From: Sphingobium limneticum
GTDB lineage: Bacteria; Pseudomonadota; Alphaproteobacteria; Sphingomonadales; Sphingomonadaceae
DNA length: 64,000 nt
NCBI RefSeq assembly: GCF_008710155.1
Contig: NZ_VYPZ01000017.1
Span: 1 to 64,000, forward strand
Direction: 5' to 3'
Made by a program: the position numbers and the translations under genes. The notes below the pieces were generated by a model that saw only the letters and a program-made list of their open reading frames with translations, was not told the DNA's origin and did not search any database. Of this stretch, positions 1 through 9,706 are shown one piece after another (position 1 is the stretch's first letter; every line of letters begins with the position of its first letter).

Positions 1-324
1 CCGAAACCCGAAACTTCGGCCAAAAGGCAGCGGTATGGAGCCACCACGCAGTACGTAAATCACGCCCATGCCGGCCAATTACGCACCCATCCGCTCAGAT
101 CACCAGGTTGATGGAGGTGCCCACCTGTGTCCCGCCCCGAACAGACGGCGCACCGTGCTGACAAGGCGAGCATCTGCAAGAATTCGCTTCGATCCACGCA
201 GCGGAGACACGCATGAAGAACAGGCGCAGCCGGCTTCGACGGCATCAGGGTCGAAACAGTCTCGCACCTGAAGATCCTACGATCGTGAACCGGCTAAAAT
301 CGGTAATCTGCAGGAATACGCAGA
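1..324. other. No gene recognised at left edge
   Basis: Short reading frames exist on both strands, but none has a convincing ribosome binding site, domain or protein-like composition. I see no tRNA, repeat or terminator here. Confidence 0.4.
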
Positions 325-528
325 TCATTTAGGCGGCCGGGCACGCAATGCGACGATAACGCACAGGACAATATAGGATGTCGGCCAGAAGATCGCAAAA
401 ATCCTGTCACCGAAGGTAATTTTAAAGCGATCTCTCGCTTTGTTCTGCTTTCGCCAAAGGGAAACTCCGCCAGCCAGCCACACTGCCAGGAATAATCCGG
501 CAGCAATATACACAATGCTCGTAGTCAT
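325..528 (-). CDS. Small putative membrane protein (67 aa)
   Basis: I do not recognise the family. The ATG-started product has a hydrophobic segment at residues 4-23 (IVYIAAGLFLAVWLAGGVSL), a basic middle (RKQNKARDR) and a second hydrophobic stretch near residues 46-60, ending in Arg/Pro/Lys. That layout suggests a two-helix inner-membrane protein. It lies about 100 nt beyond the 3' end of ugd on the same strand, so it would be downstream of ugd if co-transcribed. The calling evidence is only hydropathy and a clean start, so it could be a chance frame. Confidence 0.4.
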   Translation of the reverse strand: MTTSIVYIAAGLFLAVWLAGGVSLWRKQNKARDRFKITFGDRIFAIFWPTSYIVLCVIVALRARPPK

Positions 529-629
529 AAATAGCCATGATTACGGCAAAGTTCACAAGTCAACAGCACGGTCCGACCCATCGCAGTACAAATATATTGC
601 AATATCAATTAGGCGCTAAAGGTGACCAT

Positions 630-1964
630 TTACTTAATCCCGGAGTTACCGTCATATCCGCTCGACCCGATCCGCGTGATCACCAGGCCTGTCCCGACAA
701 GATCGCCCGCTCGATAGATGTTGCGAAGATCAACAAGCGCATTGCCGTTCATGGTCGCTGCAATGCGCTTGAGGTCCAGTGCGCGGAAGATATCCCACTC
801 GGTGACCAGCACGACGGCGTCGGCGCCCTGCGCTGCCTCATAGGCGTCCTTCACCATGGTGACGCTGGCCATCATGGGGGCGGCGACTTCCATGCCTTCG
901 GGATCGTAGGCGACGATGGTCGCGCCGGCATCTTCGAGCGCCTGGACGATGGCGATGCTGGGCGCGTCGCGCATGTCGTCGGTATTGGGCTTGAAGGTGA
1001 GGCCGAGCAGGGCGACCTTTTTGCCGCGGGCGTCGCCGCCCAGCGCCTTGACGATCTTGCGGCCCATGGCGCGCTTGCGCAGGTCGTTGACCTGCACCAC
1101 CGTCTCGACGATGCGGCTGGGGGCGTCATGGTCCTGGCCGGTCTTGACGAGCGCCAGCGTGTCCTTCGGGAAGCAGGAGCCGCCATAGCCGGGGCCGGCG
1201 TGGAGGAACTTGGAACCGATACGGTTGTCGAGGCCGATACCGCGTGACACGTCCTGCACTTCGGCGCCCACCGCCTCGCAAAGATCCGCCATCTCGTTGA
1301 TGAAGGTGATCTTGGTCGCGAGGAACGCGTTGGCCGCATATTTGATCAGTTCGGCCGTCCGGCGACCCGTGAACATCAACGGCGCCTGATTGAGGCTGAG
1401 CGGGCGATAGATCTGGCTCATCACTGCAATGGCGCGTTCCGATCCGGTGGTGCCGACCACGACGCGGTCAGGGCGCTTGAAGTCGCCGATCGCCGCGCCT
1501 TCGCGCAGGAATTCGGGATTCGAGACGCACTGGATGTCGAGGTCCGGGCGCAGTTCGCGGGCGATGCGCTCAACCTCGTCGCCGGTGCCCACGGGCACGG
1601 TCGACTTGGTGACGATCACCGCCGGGCCGTCGAGCGCTTCGACGATCTCGCGCGCGGCGGCATAGACATAGCTGAGGTCGGCATGGCCGTCGCCACGACG
1701 CGACGGCGTGCCGACCGCGATGAAGATCGCGTCCGCGCCCTTGACGCCTGCCGCCAGATCGGTGGTGAAGGTCAGGCGACCCGCCGCGGCATTGCTGCCG
1801 ACGAGCTGGTCGAGGCCCGGCTCATAAATCGGCATCCGACCGGACTCGATGGCCGCGATCTTGCCCGCATCCTTGTCCACGCAGACGACGTCATGCCCGA
1901 AATCCGCGAAACAGGCTCCCGACACCAGACCTACATAACCTGTGCCGATCATCGTGATTTTCAC
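630..1964 (-). CDS. ugd: UDP-glucose 6-dehydrogenase
   Basis: It oxidises UDP-glucose twice with NAD+ to give UDP-glucuronate in the cytoplasm. UDP-glucuronate is the donor for glucuronosyl transfer and the substrate of the UDP-xylose synthase encoded at 37453-38436. The 444-residue length is normal for the family. The N-terminal Rossmann motif GTGYVGLVSG covers residues 7-16. VNPEFLREG-type substrate loop residues are present near 148-156 (SNPEFLREG), and the catalytic cysteine lies in GGSCFPKD (Cys264). The C-terminal UDP-binding domain contains the family segment LGLTFKPNTDD. The start is an ATG giving MKITMIG, exactly where the family begins. It is a single gene on the minus strand, away from the main EPS genes but matching their substrate needs. 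Confidence 0.96.
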   Translation of the reverse strand: MKITMIGTGYVGLVSGACFADFGHDVVCVDKDAGKIAAIESGRMPIYEPGLDQLVGSNAAAGRLTFTTDLAAGVKGADAIFIAVGTPSRRGDGHADLSYVYAAAREIVEALDGPAVIVTKSTVPVGTGDEVERIARELRPDLDIQCVSNPEFLREGAAIGDFKRPDRVVVGTTGSERAIAVMSQIYRPLSLNQAPLMFTGRRTAELIKYAANAFLATKITFINEMADLCEAVGAEVQDVSRGIGLDNRIGSKFLHAGPGYGGSCFPKDTLALVKTGQDHDAPSRIVETVVQVNDLRKRAMGRKIVKALGGDARGKKVALLGLTFKPNTDDMRDAPSIAIVQALEDAGATIVAYDPEGMEVAAPMMASVTMVKDAYEAAQGADAVVLVTEWDIFRALDLKRIAATMNGNALVDLRNIYRAGDLVGTGLVITRIGSSGYDGNSGIK

Positions 1965-2115
1965 TTATGCCCCACCCACCAGCTCCGACGAGCCAACTAT
2001 TATCACTCTGCTGGCGCTGTAAAAAAAACTACCGATTTTGTAAAGTGTTATACACGCGCGGTACGAACAGCGCACAGTTGCGCGGCTTCAGCCAAGCAGT
2101 GAACAGGCGGCCAGT

Positions 2116-2490
2116 CTAGTGCGTGAAGCCAAAGCACGCCTTCAGTTGCTCTCTCGTGGCAATTTTTCTGGGCGCGGAAGTCGATCGCGAGACATATTCG
2201 TAAACGCCCGGTTTGATTTCTCGCCACCAGGGCAGATCTATGGCAGCGTTGCTCCGAAGATGCTCTAGATATTCCTCCAGGCTTCCGAACGCGCGCCCTC
2301 GCGCGTAAGGCAGGCCGGACACGGCGCCTGTCGCATCATCTTTCTGCCGCCGGGGAAAGGTCTTGCAGGGCTGAACCGGGCTGCCCTCGTTTGTCACCTT
2401 GCCACCCCCGTCCAAAGCGCTGATCGACAGAAGAAGAGCAGTTGCGAACAGCATGCTGAGAAGATGGCATAATAGCTTTGCAAGGTCCAT
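2116..2490 (-). CDS. Hypothetical secreted protein (124 aa)
   Basis: I do not recognise the family. Starting at the ATG at 2490, the product has a hydrophobic N-terminal segment (residues 5-25, LLCHLLSMLFATALLLSISA) that looks like a signal peptide, followed by a polar, basic domain with two cysteines (KPCKTF-like near 43 and a late CFGF). A TTG six bases upstream is an alternative start. It diverges from the RTX metalloprotease gene, whose ATG is about 70 nt away, so the two may share a promoter region. Tryptophan- and tyrosine-rich stretches (LPWWREIKPGVYEYVSR) look like real protein sequence. Confidence 0.55.
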   Translation of the reverse strand: MDLAKLLCHLLSMLFATALLLSISALDGGGKVTNEGSPVQPCKTFPRRQKDDATGAVSGLPYARGRAFGSLEEYLEHLRSNAAIDLPWWREIKPGVYEYVSRSTSAPRKIATREQLKACFGFTH

Positions 2491-2561
2491 TGACAATCTG
2501 CCGCTTTAAGTCCTTCATCTCCCCCAGCGGATTGGGGCACTGCTAAAGAGGGGAGTAAACC

Positions 2562-5279
2562 ATGTCATCTCCGTTCATTGTCGTCGAAAAAGATGCTGCT
2601 GGAAGCTATTCATTTCTGGACGCGAAAAGTCTGGGGCTTTCACAATCGTTGCGGAAGACTTCTGCGCTATCGGATAATGGCGCGCATAATTACGCTTCCG
2701 TCTCGACCGGATTGTCGGGCGCCAACCTGTCGTATCAGCCGCATATTGCAATGAGCGCCGCCATCATGACGGACGGCAGTATCTCTGCCGGAGAGATCGA
2801 CGCTTATGGCATGGACCTTGTCGCAGGACAGACTTATCTCTTCTCGGTGCGCGGCAGCGGAAGCAGCCCGCTTTCCGACACCTTCGTCTATCTCTTCGAT
2901 AACACGCTCAGCGCTGCAGGACTGCTCCTCACCGATGATGACGGGGGAGATGGCACCAACTCCCTCATAACCTATACCGCCAGCTATACCGGCACACATT
3001 ATCTGGGCGTGGGAGCGTATCCGGATTCCGGTCTGGCCGGAAGCTACACGCTGGACATGGTCACCCCACCATCTGCCGATGCCGTACCGGACAGTTTCGC
3101 TTCAGCGCCTGCGCTGGCGCTGAACGCCGTGACCTATGGCTTCATCGACGCTGGCACCGGCCCTTATGGACCTGATTATAGCGAAGTGGACACCTACGCC
3201 ATCGAGGTGGTCGCTGGACGATATTACACGGTCGAGATGGCTGGCGGCGCCGACTATGCATCCGATTATGGAAATTTGCCGGCCGGAGAAGTTGATCCGA
3301 GACTGGCTCTTTATGACGCGCAGGGCAACGTCGTAGCGTTCAACGATGACATCAATTTCGCCTCTGGCGACCTCAGTGCGAAAATCGGCTTCTTTGCGCA
3401 GGAATCCGGCACATATTATCTCGATGCCCACAGCTGGGCGCCATGGACCGGCGGATATTCCATCACGACCCAGGAAGTGGATATCGAAGACAAGAACCCG
3501 CTTGACTCGATCGACTGGGAAAGCGCCAGCAACGTGCCGTTTGTTGACGTGAACGGCACGCCGACCGCTTTCGTCTACTTCGGCGATTCGGACGAGAATT
3601 TTAATCAGACCGCCGATGACGGCGTTTCACCCATGATCACCTTTGACTGGAACAACTTCGAAAAAAGCCAGATTATGGCAGCACTCGAGCAGTATGAGGC
3701 AATTCTCGGCACAAATTACGAGATCACGACTGACCTCGACCAGGCCACTTTCCGGCTCCTGAAAGCTGAGTCCGAGGATTATGGTGCATATTTCTTCCCC
3801 CAAGATCCCGTATACGGGGCTGACCAGGGCGTTGGCGTCTTCAACATCCTGAGCGGCGGATGGAGCTTTGATCAGCAGCAAAGCCTCCAGCAGGGGGGCT
3901 ATTCTTTCGGGGTCATCCTTCACGAATTTGGTCATGCACATGGTCTTGCGCATCCTCACGACAATGGCGGCGGGTCTGAGGTCATGCTGGGCGTGACGGC
4001 GGCAACCGGATCCTACGGTATCTACGACCTGAACCAGGGCGTCTACACCGTCATGTCCTATAACGACGCCTGGGATTTTCATCCTGACGGCCCCTCGCCC
4101 TATACCGGAGCAGGCATCGACAATGGATGGTCCGGCACGTTGAGCGCCTTCGACATCGCCCAGTTGCAGATCCGATATGGTGTCCATGAGCATAATGGAG
4201 GGGCAAACGTCTATCGGCTGACCGACGTGGTCAACGACGCTTTCTACCAGACGATATGGGACACCGGGGGCGTTGACGAGATTGCGTATAGTGGAACGCT
4301 AAACGCAACCATCGACCTTCTGGCTGCGACACTCGACTATTCTCCCACAGGCGGCGGTGTCCTGTCCTACCTCAACGGGCCTGGCGACAGCGGCCTGCGC
4401 GGCGGATACACCATTGCAAATGGCGTCGTTATCGAAAATGCAACCGGCGGTTCTGGCAACGACACGCTCCTGGGCAATGACGGTGCCAACAAGCTGGTTG
4501 GCAACAGCGGGAATGACAGCTTCTATGGCCGGGGCGGCGACGATATCATCGTGGGGGGGGCAGGATATGATACTGCCGTCTATACCGGGGATATCGACGA
4601 CTATGTCATTCTGCGCGAGCAGGATGGATCGTTCAAGGTCATCGATCGCGACCCTGGCAGAGATGGTAGCGACGTGCTGACGGGTATCGAGAAATGGACA
4701 TTTGCTGATGCCTGGCTGACGACCAACCAGTTGCCGGCAACCCAGATCGTGCGTGGAACCGCTGGTAACGATGATGTGCGAGCCAATTCACGCTACGAAA
4801 GCTATCTGGAGACAGGCAGCGGAAATGACGTTTTGCGTGGCGGCAAATTCGATGACATACTTCTCGGCGGTTCGGGAGACGATCAGCTCTGGGGTGGCGG
4901 CGGCGCCGACCAGTTCCGCTTTTATGGTAACCAGATTGGCGGAAGCTCTGATCTGGACCGGATATATGATCTCAACTTTGCACAAGGGGATGAGCTCGTA
5001 TTCGGCGCATTTGGCGACGATACCTTCTACGACTCTGCCCATGTCAATGCATTTGACGGTGGAAACTCAGCGATAATCGCAAGTCTGGAGGGGCTGCGCG
5101 AAGCGGATCTCGGGTCTAGCCGGATCAGCGTCTCGCGGCAGGCGCTGGGTAACAACAATCTCGCGGTTGCGCTTACCAATGAGGATGGCCAGGTTCAGCG
5201 GATCGTGATCACCAATATGTGGTCGACCTACATCAATTCCTTCTCGGATGCGAACCAGGCTGGGCAATTGCTGGTGTAA
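2562..5279 (+). CDS. Secreted serralysin-type (M10) metalloprotease with PPC domains and RTX repeats
   Basis: This is a predicted extracellular zinc endopeptidase of 905 residues exported without a signal peptide. Two pre-peptidase C-terminal (PPC)-like beta domains occupy roughly residues 70-165 and 200-305. The catalytic domain has the zinc motif HEFGHAHGLAH at 454-464 and the Met-turn VMSY around Met498, the spacing expected for metzincins. Glycine/aspartate RTX nonapeptides of the form GGSGNDTL start near residue 628 and recur near 760-785. The last ~125 residues form a module also found in the 173-residue protein at 60687-61208. A strong Shine-Dalgarno (gaggggag) precedes the ATG. Family knowledge says such C-terminal RTX proteins leave by T1SS, and candidate parts are encoded at 16.2-22.2 and 41.2-43.0 kb. 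Its substrate is unknown. Confidence 0.9.
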   Translation: MSSPFIVVEKDAAGSYSFLDAKSLGLSQSLRKTSALSDNGAHNYASVSTGLSGANLSYQPHIAMSAAIMTDGSISAGEIDAYGMDLVAGQTYLFSVRGSGSSPLSDTFVYLFDNTLSAAGLLLTDDDGGDGTNSLITYTASYTGTHYLGVGAYPDSGLAGSYTLDMVTPPSADAVPDSFASAPALALNAVTYGFIDAGTGPYGPDYSEVDTYAIEVVAGRYYTVEMAGGADYASDYGNLPAGEVDPRLALYDAQGNVVAFNDDINFASGDLSAKIGFFAQESGTYYLDAHSWAPWTGGYSITTQEVDIEDKNPLDSIDWESASNVPFVDVNGTPTAFVYFGDSDENFNQTADDGVSPMITFDWNNFEKSQIMAALEQYEAILGTNYEITTDLDQATFRLLKAESEDYGAYFFPQDPVYGADQGVGVFNILSGGWSFDQQQSLQQGGYSFGVILHEFGHAHGLAHPHDNGGGSEVMLGVTAATGSYGIYDLNQGVYTVMSYNDAWDFHPDGPSPYTGAGIDNGWSGTLSAFDIAQLQIRYGVHEHNGGANVYRLTDVVNDAFYQTIWDTGGVDEIAYSGTLNATIDLLAATLDYSPTGGGVLSYLNGPGDSGLRGGYTIANGVVIENATGGSGNDTLLGNDGANKLVGNSGNDSFYGRGGDDIIVGGAGYDTAVYTGDIDDYVILREQDGSFKVIDRDPGRDGSDVLTGIEKWTFADAWLTTNQLPATQIVRGTAGNDDVRANSRYESYLETGSGNDVLRGGKFDDILLGGSGDDQLWGGGGADQFRFYGNQIGGSSDLDRIYDLNFAQGDELVFGAFGDDTFYDSAHVNAFDGGNSAIIASLEGLREADLGSSRISVSRQALGNNNLAVALTNEDGQVQRIVITNMWSTYINSFSDANQAGQLLV

Positions 5280-6111
5280 ACCTTTCCCGGACGACAGGAT
5301 GCGCTGCCTGGTATCGAGCAGCGGATCCTGGTCCGTCATGCCCCGCGCCTTGCAGCTCTTGCTGACAGAGTTTCGCGATTGTGCAGCTTGCATTCCTGAC
5401 CCTTGGTACATGTCCGCGGTGCTGGCAGAGATTGCACAGAGACCCGGACCCCCACTGTCCTGTAAAAGGACAGTGGCATCAGATTCCCGGCTCGTCCATG
5501 AAGGGCGCACGTTCAGATAACAGTCCGCTCTGGATCGCCCGGCCCAGCGCAAACGTCTCGCTTCAGACAGCAGCCGGAAGAACAGTGATTTCTGCTCTCC
5601 AGCCGGGAGATTCTGCTGCCTGGCACCGTCCTTATCCTGATGTCCCTCCTCCTTCCGCCGCGTTTTGCCGGCGACAGACTGTCACGGACGGCGAAGACCA
5701 AGGAGCCTAATGCCGACCGCCAGAACCTGCGACCAAGCTGCGGGAGGACCGGAACGTACTGAGGTCCATGTCGCGGGATGCAGATTGACGGGGAAGCTTC
5801 CGATCATGGGGTTGATGCCCTCACGCGCACCTGTCGCCAAAGCAGCAGCCCTGTCGTTCTAACCCGTGCTATGGCAATGATGCGGCCCGCCACCATCTGG
5901 GGATGCAGGGTGTTTCCCGATGCCCCTGCAACCTCCGGTCACTGATGAGCCTTTCCTTGCCATATCCGCCGATGTCCCGTCGCACCCGCGTCAGGGACGC
6001 CCGTGCCCGGTCGGTCCGGTCGCACGGCCATAAGGCAAAGCCGCGCGATCCTCCGGCCGCTTCCCGGGCCTTGCGAAACTCGCAGATGGCTGGCCGGCAA
6101 TTCAAGGCAAC
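5280..6111. other. Gene-poor stretch after the metalloprotease
   Basis: About 830 bases with no convincing coding sequence. The short frames are arginine/proline/cysteine-rich, as expected from non-coding GC-rich DNA. The one structured element I see is the hairpin at 5452-5476. The stretch could be decayed sequence, but I cannot recognise what it was. Confidence 0.45.
5452..5476. terminator. Perfect 10-bp hairpin without T-tract
   Basis: CCACTGTCCT pairs with AGGACAGTGG around a 5-base loop (GTAAA). It sits about 170 nt after the metalloprotease stop codon. There is no run of T after the stem, so it may act as an mRNA 3'-end stabiliser or weak terminator rather than a classical intrinsic terminator. 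Confidence 0.35.
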
Positions 6112-6369
6112 CTAATCTGAAGCTGGCTGATCATCTTTGATCGTTATCAGATCGCGGAAACTGACGACCTCGACCACTTTACCGTCTGCGTCTGCGATCT
6201 CGATGCGATCATGCAGGTGGATCGGTTCTCCAGCCAGCAGTTGCTCCGCCATGACAGCCCTTCCCCCGCGGACGGCTTCCCTCATGGCGTCGGAGCGATC
6301 GGCAAACTCGGTGCCGTCGATATCGATCTCCTGACCGCCATGATAGAGATTCAGGTGATAATGAGGCAT
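6112..6369 (-). CDS. DUF6894-type small protein, cut from its upstream region by an IS
   Basis: The 85-residue product begins MPHYHLNLYHGG and continues with DGTEFADRSDAMREA, the pattern of the short DUF6894 proteins common in sphingomonads and rhizobia (usually about 70-90 residues, function unknown). The ATG at 6369-6367 lies inside the 7-bp target duplication of the IS21-type element that begins at 6373. The reading frame is therefore intact, but its ribosome binding site and promoter have been replaced by the left end of the IS. The original upstream DNA now lies after 9002. Expression would depend on a promoter read out of the IS end. I am confident of the frame and family, less so that it is expressed. 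Confidence 0.7.
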   Translation of the reverse strand: MPHYHLNLYHGGQEIDIDGTEFADRSDAMREAVRGGRAVMAEQLLAGEPIHLHDRIEIADADGKVVEVVSFRDLITIKDDQPASD

Positions 6370-6548
6370 GGCTGCGTGTTTCGGAAAATCCCGGACAGTG
6401 ATTTCACTAAGTCGCGGACAGGCATTTCATTAAATACGGGACAGTGATTTCGCTAAATCCCGGACAGGGTTTGGGACGGGATCAAGGTTGGGCTTTGTGA
6501 TGCGCCGCTCTGGCATTGTTGCTCCTCATCGTTGCGATGGGAGGGGTG

Positions 6549-8102
6549 ATGCCAAGGCGGAAGCAGACGAGACGAACCGACGTGAAAGACATGCGATCGA
6601 TCCTCCGGCTGACCTACGAGCAGGGTTTGTCGGTACGGGCCGTGTCAGAGCGGCTGAAGCTGAGCAAGACGACAGTGTCGACGTACCTGCTGCGCGCGCG
6701 GCAGGCGGGGCTAACAGTCTGGCCATTGCCGCCGGGCTATGACGATGACGCTGCGGTTGAACGGCTTGTATTCCGGCGCGTGGGCCGCCCTGCGCAGGAT
6801 CGGGAAGAACCGGATTGGCCGCTCGTTGCGCGGGAGATCAAGCGCAAGGGCGTGACGCTGGTCTTGCTATGGCAGGAATATCGGGCCGCTCATCCCAACG
6901 GGTACGGCTATACCTGGTTTTGCGATCGATTCCTGTCCTTCCAGCGGCGGACCCATGTCAGCTTCCGCAATCGGCATGAGGCGGGCGCCGTGATGCAAAC
7001 CGACTATGCTGGTCAAACCGTTCCGCTGATCGATCCTGTGACTGGCGTCATCACTCCGGCGCAGATCTTCGTGGCGGTTCTTGGCGCTTCCTCGTTCACC
7101 TTTGCGATGGCAAGCCTGAGCCAGCAGCTGCCGGACTGGATCGACGCTCAGTGCCGTGCGCTGAGCTTTATCGGCGGGGTCCCGCGCGCGATTGTGTGCG
7201 ACAATCTCAAGTCAGGCGTTGTCAAAGCGCTATGGTTCGAGCCCACGCTCAGCGCGACCTTTGCAGCGATGGCCGAGCATTACGATACGACGATCCTGCC
7301 AACCCGGAGCCGGCGACCACGCGACAAAGGAAAGGTCGAGGGCGCTGTGTTGATAGTAGAGCGCTGGATCCTGGCGCGTCTGCGCAATCGGCGCTTCTTC
7401 AGCCTGGCGGATCTCAATGCTGCGATCGCGGACCTGCTGGTTGATCTCAATGATCGGCCCATGCGCCATGTCGGCAAATCCCGCCGGGCGATCTTCGAGG
7501 AGATCGAACGGACAGCTCTGGCAGCGTTGCCCACGTCAGTGTTCGAATATGCCGAGTGGAAAACGGCCCGCGTTCACCCTGATTATCATATCGAGGCGGA
7601 TAAGACCTTCTACTCGGTACCGCATCGGCTGATCGGCCGGCAGGTGGATGTTCGGCTGACGCACCGGGTGGTAGAAATCTTCTACGATCATGTGCGGGTC
7701 GCCAGCCATATGCGGACATCTCAGCGCCGCGGGCATGTCACGGTGAACGAGCATATGCCCAAGTCGCATCAGCGCTATGCGAACATATCACCAGCAAGCC
7801 TGATCGAACGTGCCAGGAAAACCGGTCCTAACACAGCGATTTTCGTGGAAAGGTTGATGGTCGACAAGCCGCACCCCGAGCAGGGTTATCGCTCTGCGAT
7901 GGGCATCCTCTCCCTTGCTCGGCGCTATGAGCACGATCGGCTCGAAGCGGCCTGCGACCGGGCGCTGGTGATCGGTGCCGTCACCTACTCTTCAGTCAAC
8001 GCCATCCTCAAAGCCGGGCTCGACAAGATCCAACCGACAACGGGGCCGCTCAAACCAACACCGGCGCACGGCAACATCCGTGGCGGGTCCTATTACCAAT
8101 AA
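6549..8102 (+). CDS. istA: IS21-family transposase IstA
   Basis: This is the DDE transposase of the element. The ATG at 6549 follows a gagggg ribosome site. An upstream in-frame start at 6516 would only add hydrophobic residues and is unlikely. The 517-residue product has an N-terminal helix-turn-helix (YEQGLSVRAVSERLKLSKTT near residues 21-40) and an rve integrase core. The core shows the first Asp in MQTDYAGQ, the second in IVCDNLKSG and the Glu in KGKVEGAV. A Mu-transposase-like C-terminal domain follows. The istB gene starts 15 nt after its stop. Confidence 0.93.
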   Translation: MPRRKQTRRTDVKDMRSILRLTYEQGLSVRAVSERLKLSKTTVSTYLLRARQAGLTVWPLPPGYDDDAAVERLVFRRVGRPAQDREEPDWPLVAREIKRKGVTLVLLWQEYRAAHPNGYGYTWFCDRFLSFQRRTHVSFRNRHEAGAVMQTDYAGQTVPLIDPVTGVITPAQIFVAVLGASSFTFAMASLSQQLPDWIDAQCRALSFIGGVPRAIVCDNLKSGVVKALWFEPTLSATFAAMAEHYDTTILPTRSRRPRDKGKVEGAVLIVERWILARLRNRRFFSLADLNAAIADLLVDLNDRPMRHVGKSRRAIFEEIERTALAALPTSVFEYAEWKTARVHPDYHIEADKTFYSVPHRLIGRQVDVRLTHRVVEIFYDHVRVASHMRTSQRRGHVTVNEHMPKSHQRYANISPASLIERARKTGPNTAIFVERLMVDKPHPEQGYRSAMGILSLARRYEHDRLEAACDRALVIGAVTYSSVNAILKAGLDKIQPTTGPLKPTPAHGNIRGGSYYQ

Positions 8103-8117
8103 TGAAAGGACGATCTT

Positions 8118-8894
8118 GTGCTGACGCATCCTACCCTTGATCAAATGCATAGCTTGGGGCTAGCGGGCATGGCGGCCGCGTGGCGCGACATTGCCGAGCA
8201 GGACACTTCAGGCGACCTGACCCGCGACGAATGGCTCGGGCTCATGCTGGACCGCGAGATCGCCGCTCGTGCCGACCGGCGGCTGACCAACCGGCTTGCC
8301 AGCGCAAAGCTTCGCTTCGTCGACGCCTGTATCGAGAATGTCGACTTCGCCGCACGCCGAGGCATGGACCGACGTAATATCCTCTCACTCGCGCAAGGCG
8401 CGTGGCTCAATGCCCGCGAAAATCTCATCATCACTGGCCAAACCGGCACAGGAAAGACGTGGCTGGGTTGCGCATTCGGGCGACAAGCGGCGCGTCAGGA
8501 TCACTCCGTCTTATATCTGCGCATGCCGCGCCTGTTCGAAGATCTTGCACTCGCGCGCCTCGACGGTCGCTTCCCACGCGTGGTCGACAAACTTGCACGC
8601 GTCCAGCTGCTCATTCTCGACGACTGGGGCACGCACAGCCTCAATGATCAGCAGCGTCTCGACCTCTTGGAAATCTTCGAAGAACGTTACCGCCGGAAAT
8701 CCACTTTGATCACTGCCCAGCTCCCCGTGGCGGCATGGCACGAAATGATCGGCGAGCCGACCATCGCCGACGCCATCCTCGATCGCATCATCCATAACGC
8801 TCATCGCATCGCCCTCGAAGGCGACAGCATGCGACGACAAAAAGCGCCTTCAGGCTTGACCCAGGATCCAAATCCGGAAATCACTCAACCCTAA
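8118..8894 (+). CDS. istB: IS21-family helper ATPase IstB
   Basis: This AAA+ ATPase works with IstA as the DnaC-like target-selection and activation partner. The GTG start follows an aaagga ribosome site. The 258-residue length is usual. Walker A is [11 protein letters not shown] near residues 103-113, Walker B is LLILDDWG near 170-177, and the IstB-type segment [15 protein letters not shown] follows. It ends about 100 nt before the right end of the element, where the terminal repeats begin. Confidence 0.93.
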   Translation: MLTHPTLDQMHSLGLAGMAAAWRDIAEQDTSGDLTRDEWLGLMLDREIAARADRRLTNRLASAKLRFVDACIENVDFAARRGMDRRNILSLAQGAWLNARENLIITGQTGTGKTWLGCAFGRQAARQDHSVLYLRMPRLFEDLALARLDGRFPRVVDKLARVQLLILDDWGTHSLNDQQRLDLLEIFEERYRRKSTLITAQLPVAAWHEMIGEPTIADAILDRIIHNAHRIALEGDSMRRQKAPSGLTQDPNPEITQP

Positions 8895-9002
8895 CAGCAA
8901 CCAGGCATCCAATGCCTAAACCAGCTGTCCCGGATTTACTGAAGCGCTTGTCCGGGATTTAGCGAAGCAGCTGTCCGACTTTTGCGAAATACGCAGCATG
9001 GC

Positions 9003-9706
9003 AGCATAAGGCTAGGTTTTTCCATTACATTCTTCATAGCGGTCGTCACTGCCGGGAATCAATAAAGATAGTGCGGTCAGAGGCGGAAAAGTGGTTTCTC
9101 CCAGGTGACTGGGCCAGACATATGTGTTGCTCCTGATACGTAAACGCTGCTCCCGAGGCCGGCAGCCGCCACGCTTGAAGCAAGCGCTGAGGCAAGGTCG
9201 CTTTGTCCGGCTCGGCGGCAAGACGCCCATCCCGATGCATGGCGAGCCTTCGGAGGCCTGCCTGGCCGCCCGATCCTGCGATGGTGACGCTGGCGGGATC
9301 CCACTGCGCAGCGCGGCCATGTCTGGCTACCGGAAGCAGCTTTGTCCCCAAGCCTGATGCCATCACTACCCCCTACCCTGACGCCAGACGCACGAGTCCT
9401 GCGCCCGATCGCAGGTCAGTCAGCGCCCGGCAACGCAACAGGTCCGCGCAACCTGGCAAGATCAGCGATCCGCCCGAAATCGGTTATCTGGCGGACGCCC
9501 ATAGTTGAACAGACGGGTACACGACGCATTTGCGGCAGGATGCGGGCCTGATGCACCTAGCCATTTCCGGCGCTCATATCGCCTGCCCAAGCTGAAGCGT
9601 AGATGGACAGCAGCGGGGCGGCAAACGCGCTGATCGGAAACAGCCCGACAATATGGGTAACAGTTCGTAAACCATCCAGTGCTAGGCAGGCGGTGGAGGC
9701 TTGGTG
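9003..9706. other. Intergenic DNA right of the IS
   Basis: About 700 bases. The first part (from 9003) is the original upstream region of the DUF6894-type gene, displaced by the IS. No reading frame on either strand shows recognisable protein character. I see no RNA gene. A good ribosome site (GGAGG, 9695-9699) closes the stretch. Confidence 0.45.

Larger units (their letters stand above)
6373..8995 (+). mobile_element. IS21-family insertion sequence, complete (2623 bp)
   Basis: The element holds an istA/istB pair. It is bounded by a perfect 7-bp direct repeat GCATGGC at 6366-6372 and 8996-9002. Its ends are imperfect inverted repeats starting TGCGTGTTTCG (left) and, read inward from the right, TGCGTATTTCG. 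Each end carries several copies of a ~20-bp sub-repeat of the type CTAAATCCCGGACAG (left: about 6382-6474; right: about 8926-8985), the multiple terminal transposase sites typical of IS21. Both genes are intact, so it may be active. It differs in sequence from the second IS21-type element at 45539-48170. Confidence 0.93.

Noticed and set aside
537-1247. 236-codon plus-strand frame over ugd
   Set aside because: Histidine/aspartate/glycine-rich antisense shadow of a clear Ugd gene; no ribosome site or domain.
4440-4920. Repetitive DNA considered as a possible CRISPR or satellite
   Set aside because: The periodicity comes from RTX nonapeptide codons within the metalloprotease; no spacer/repeat structure anywhere in the window.
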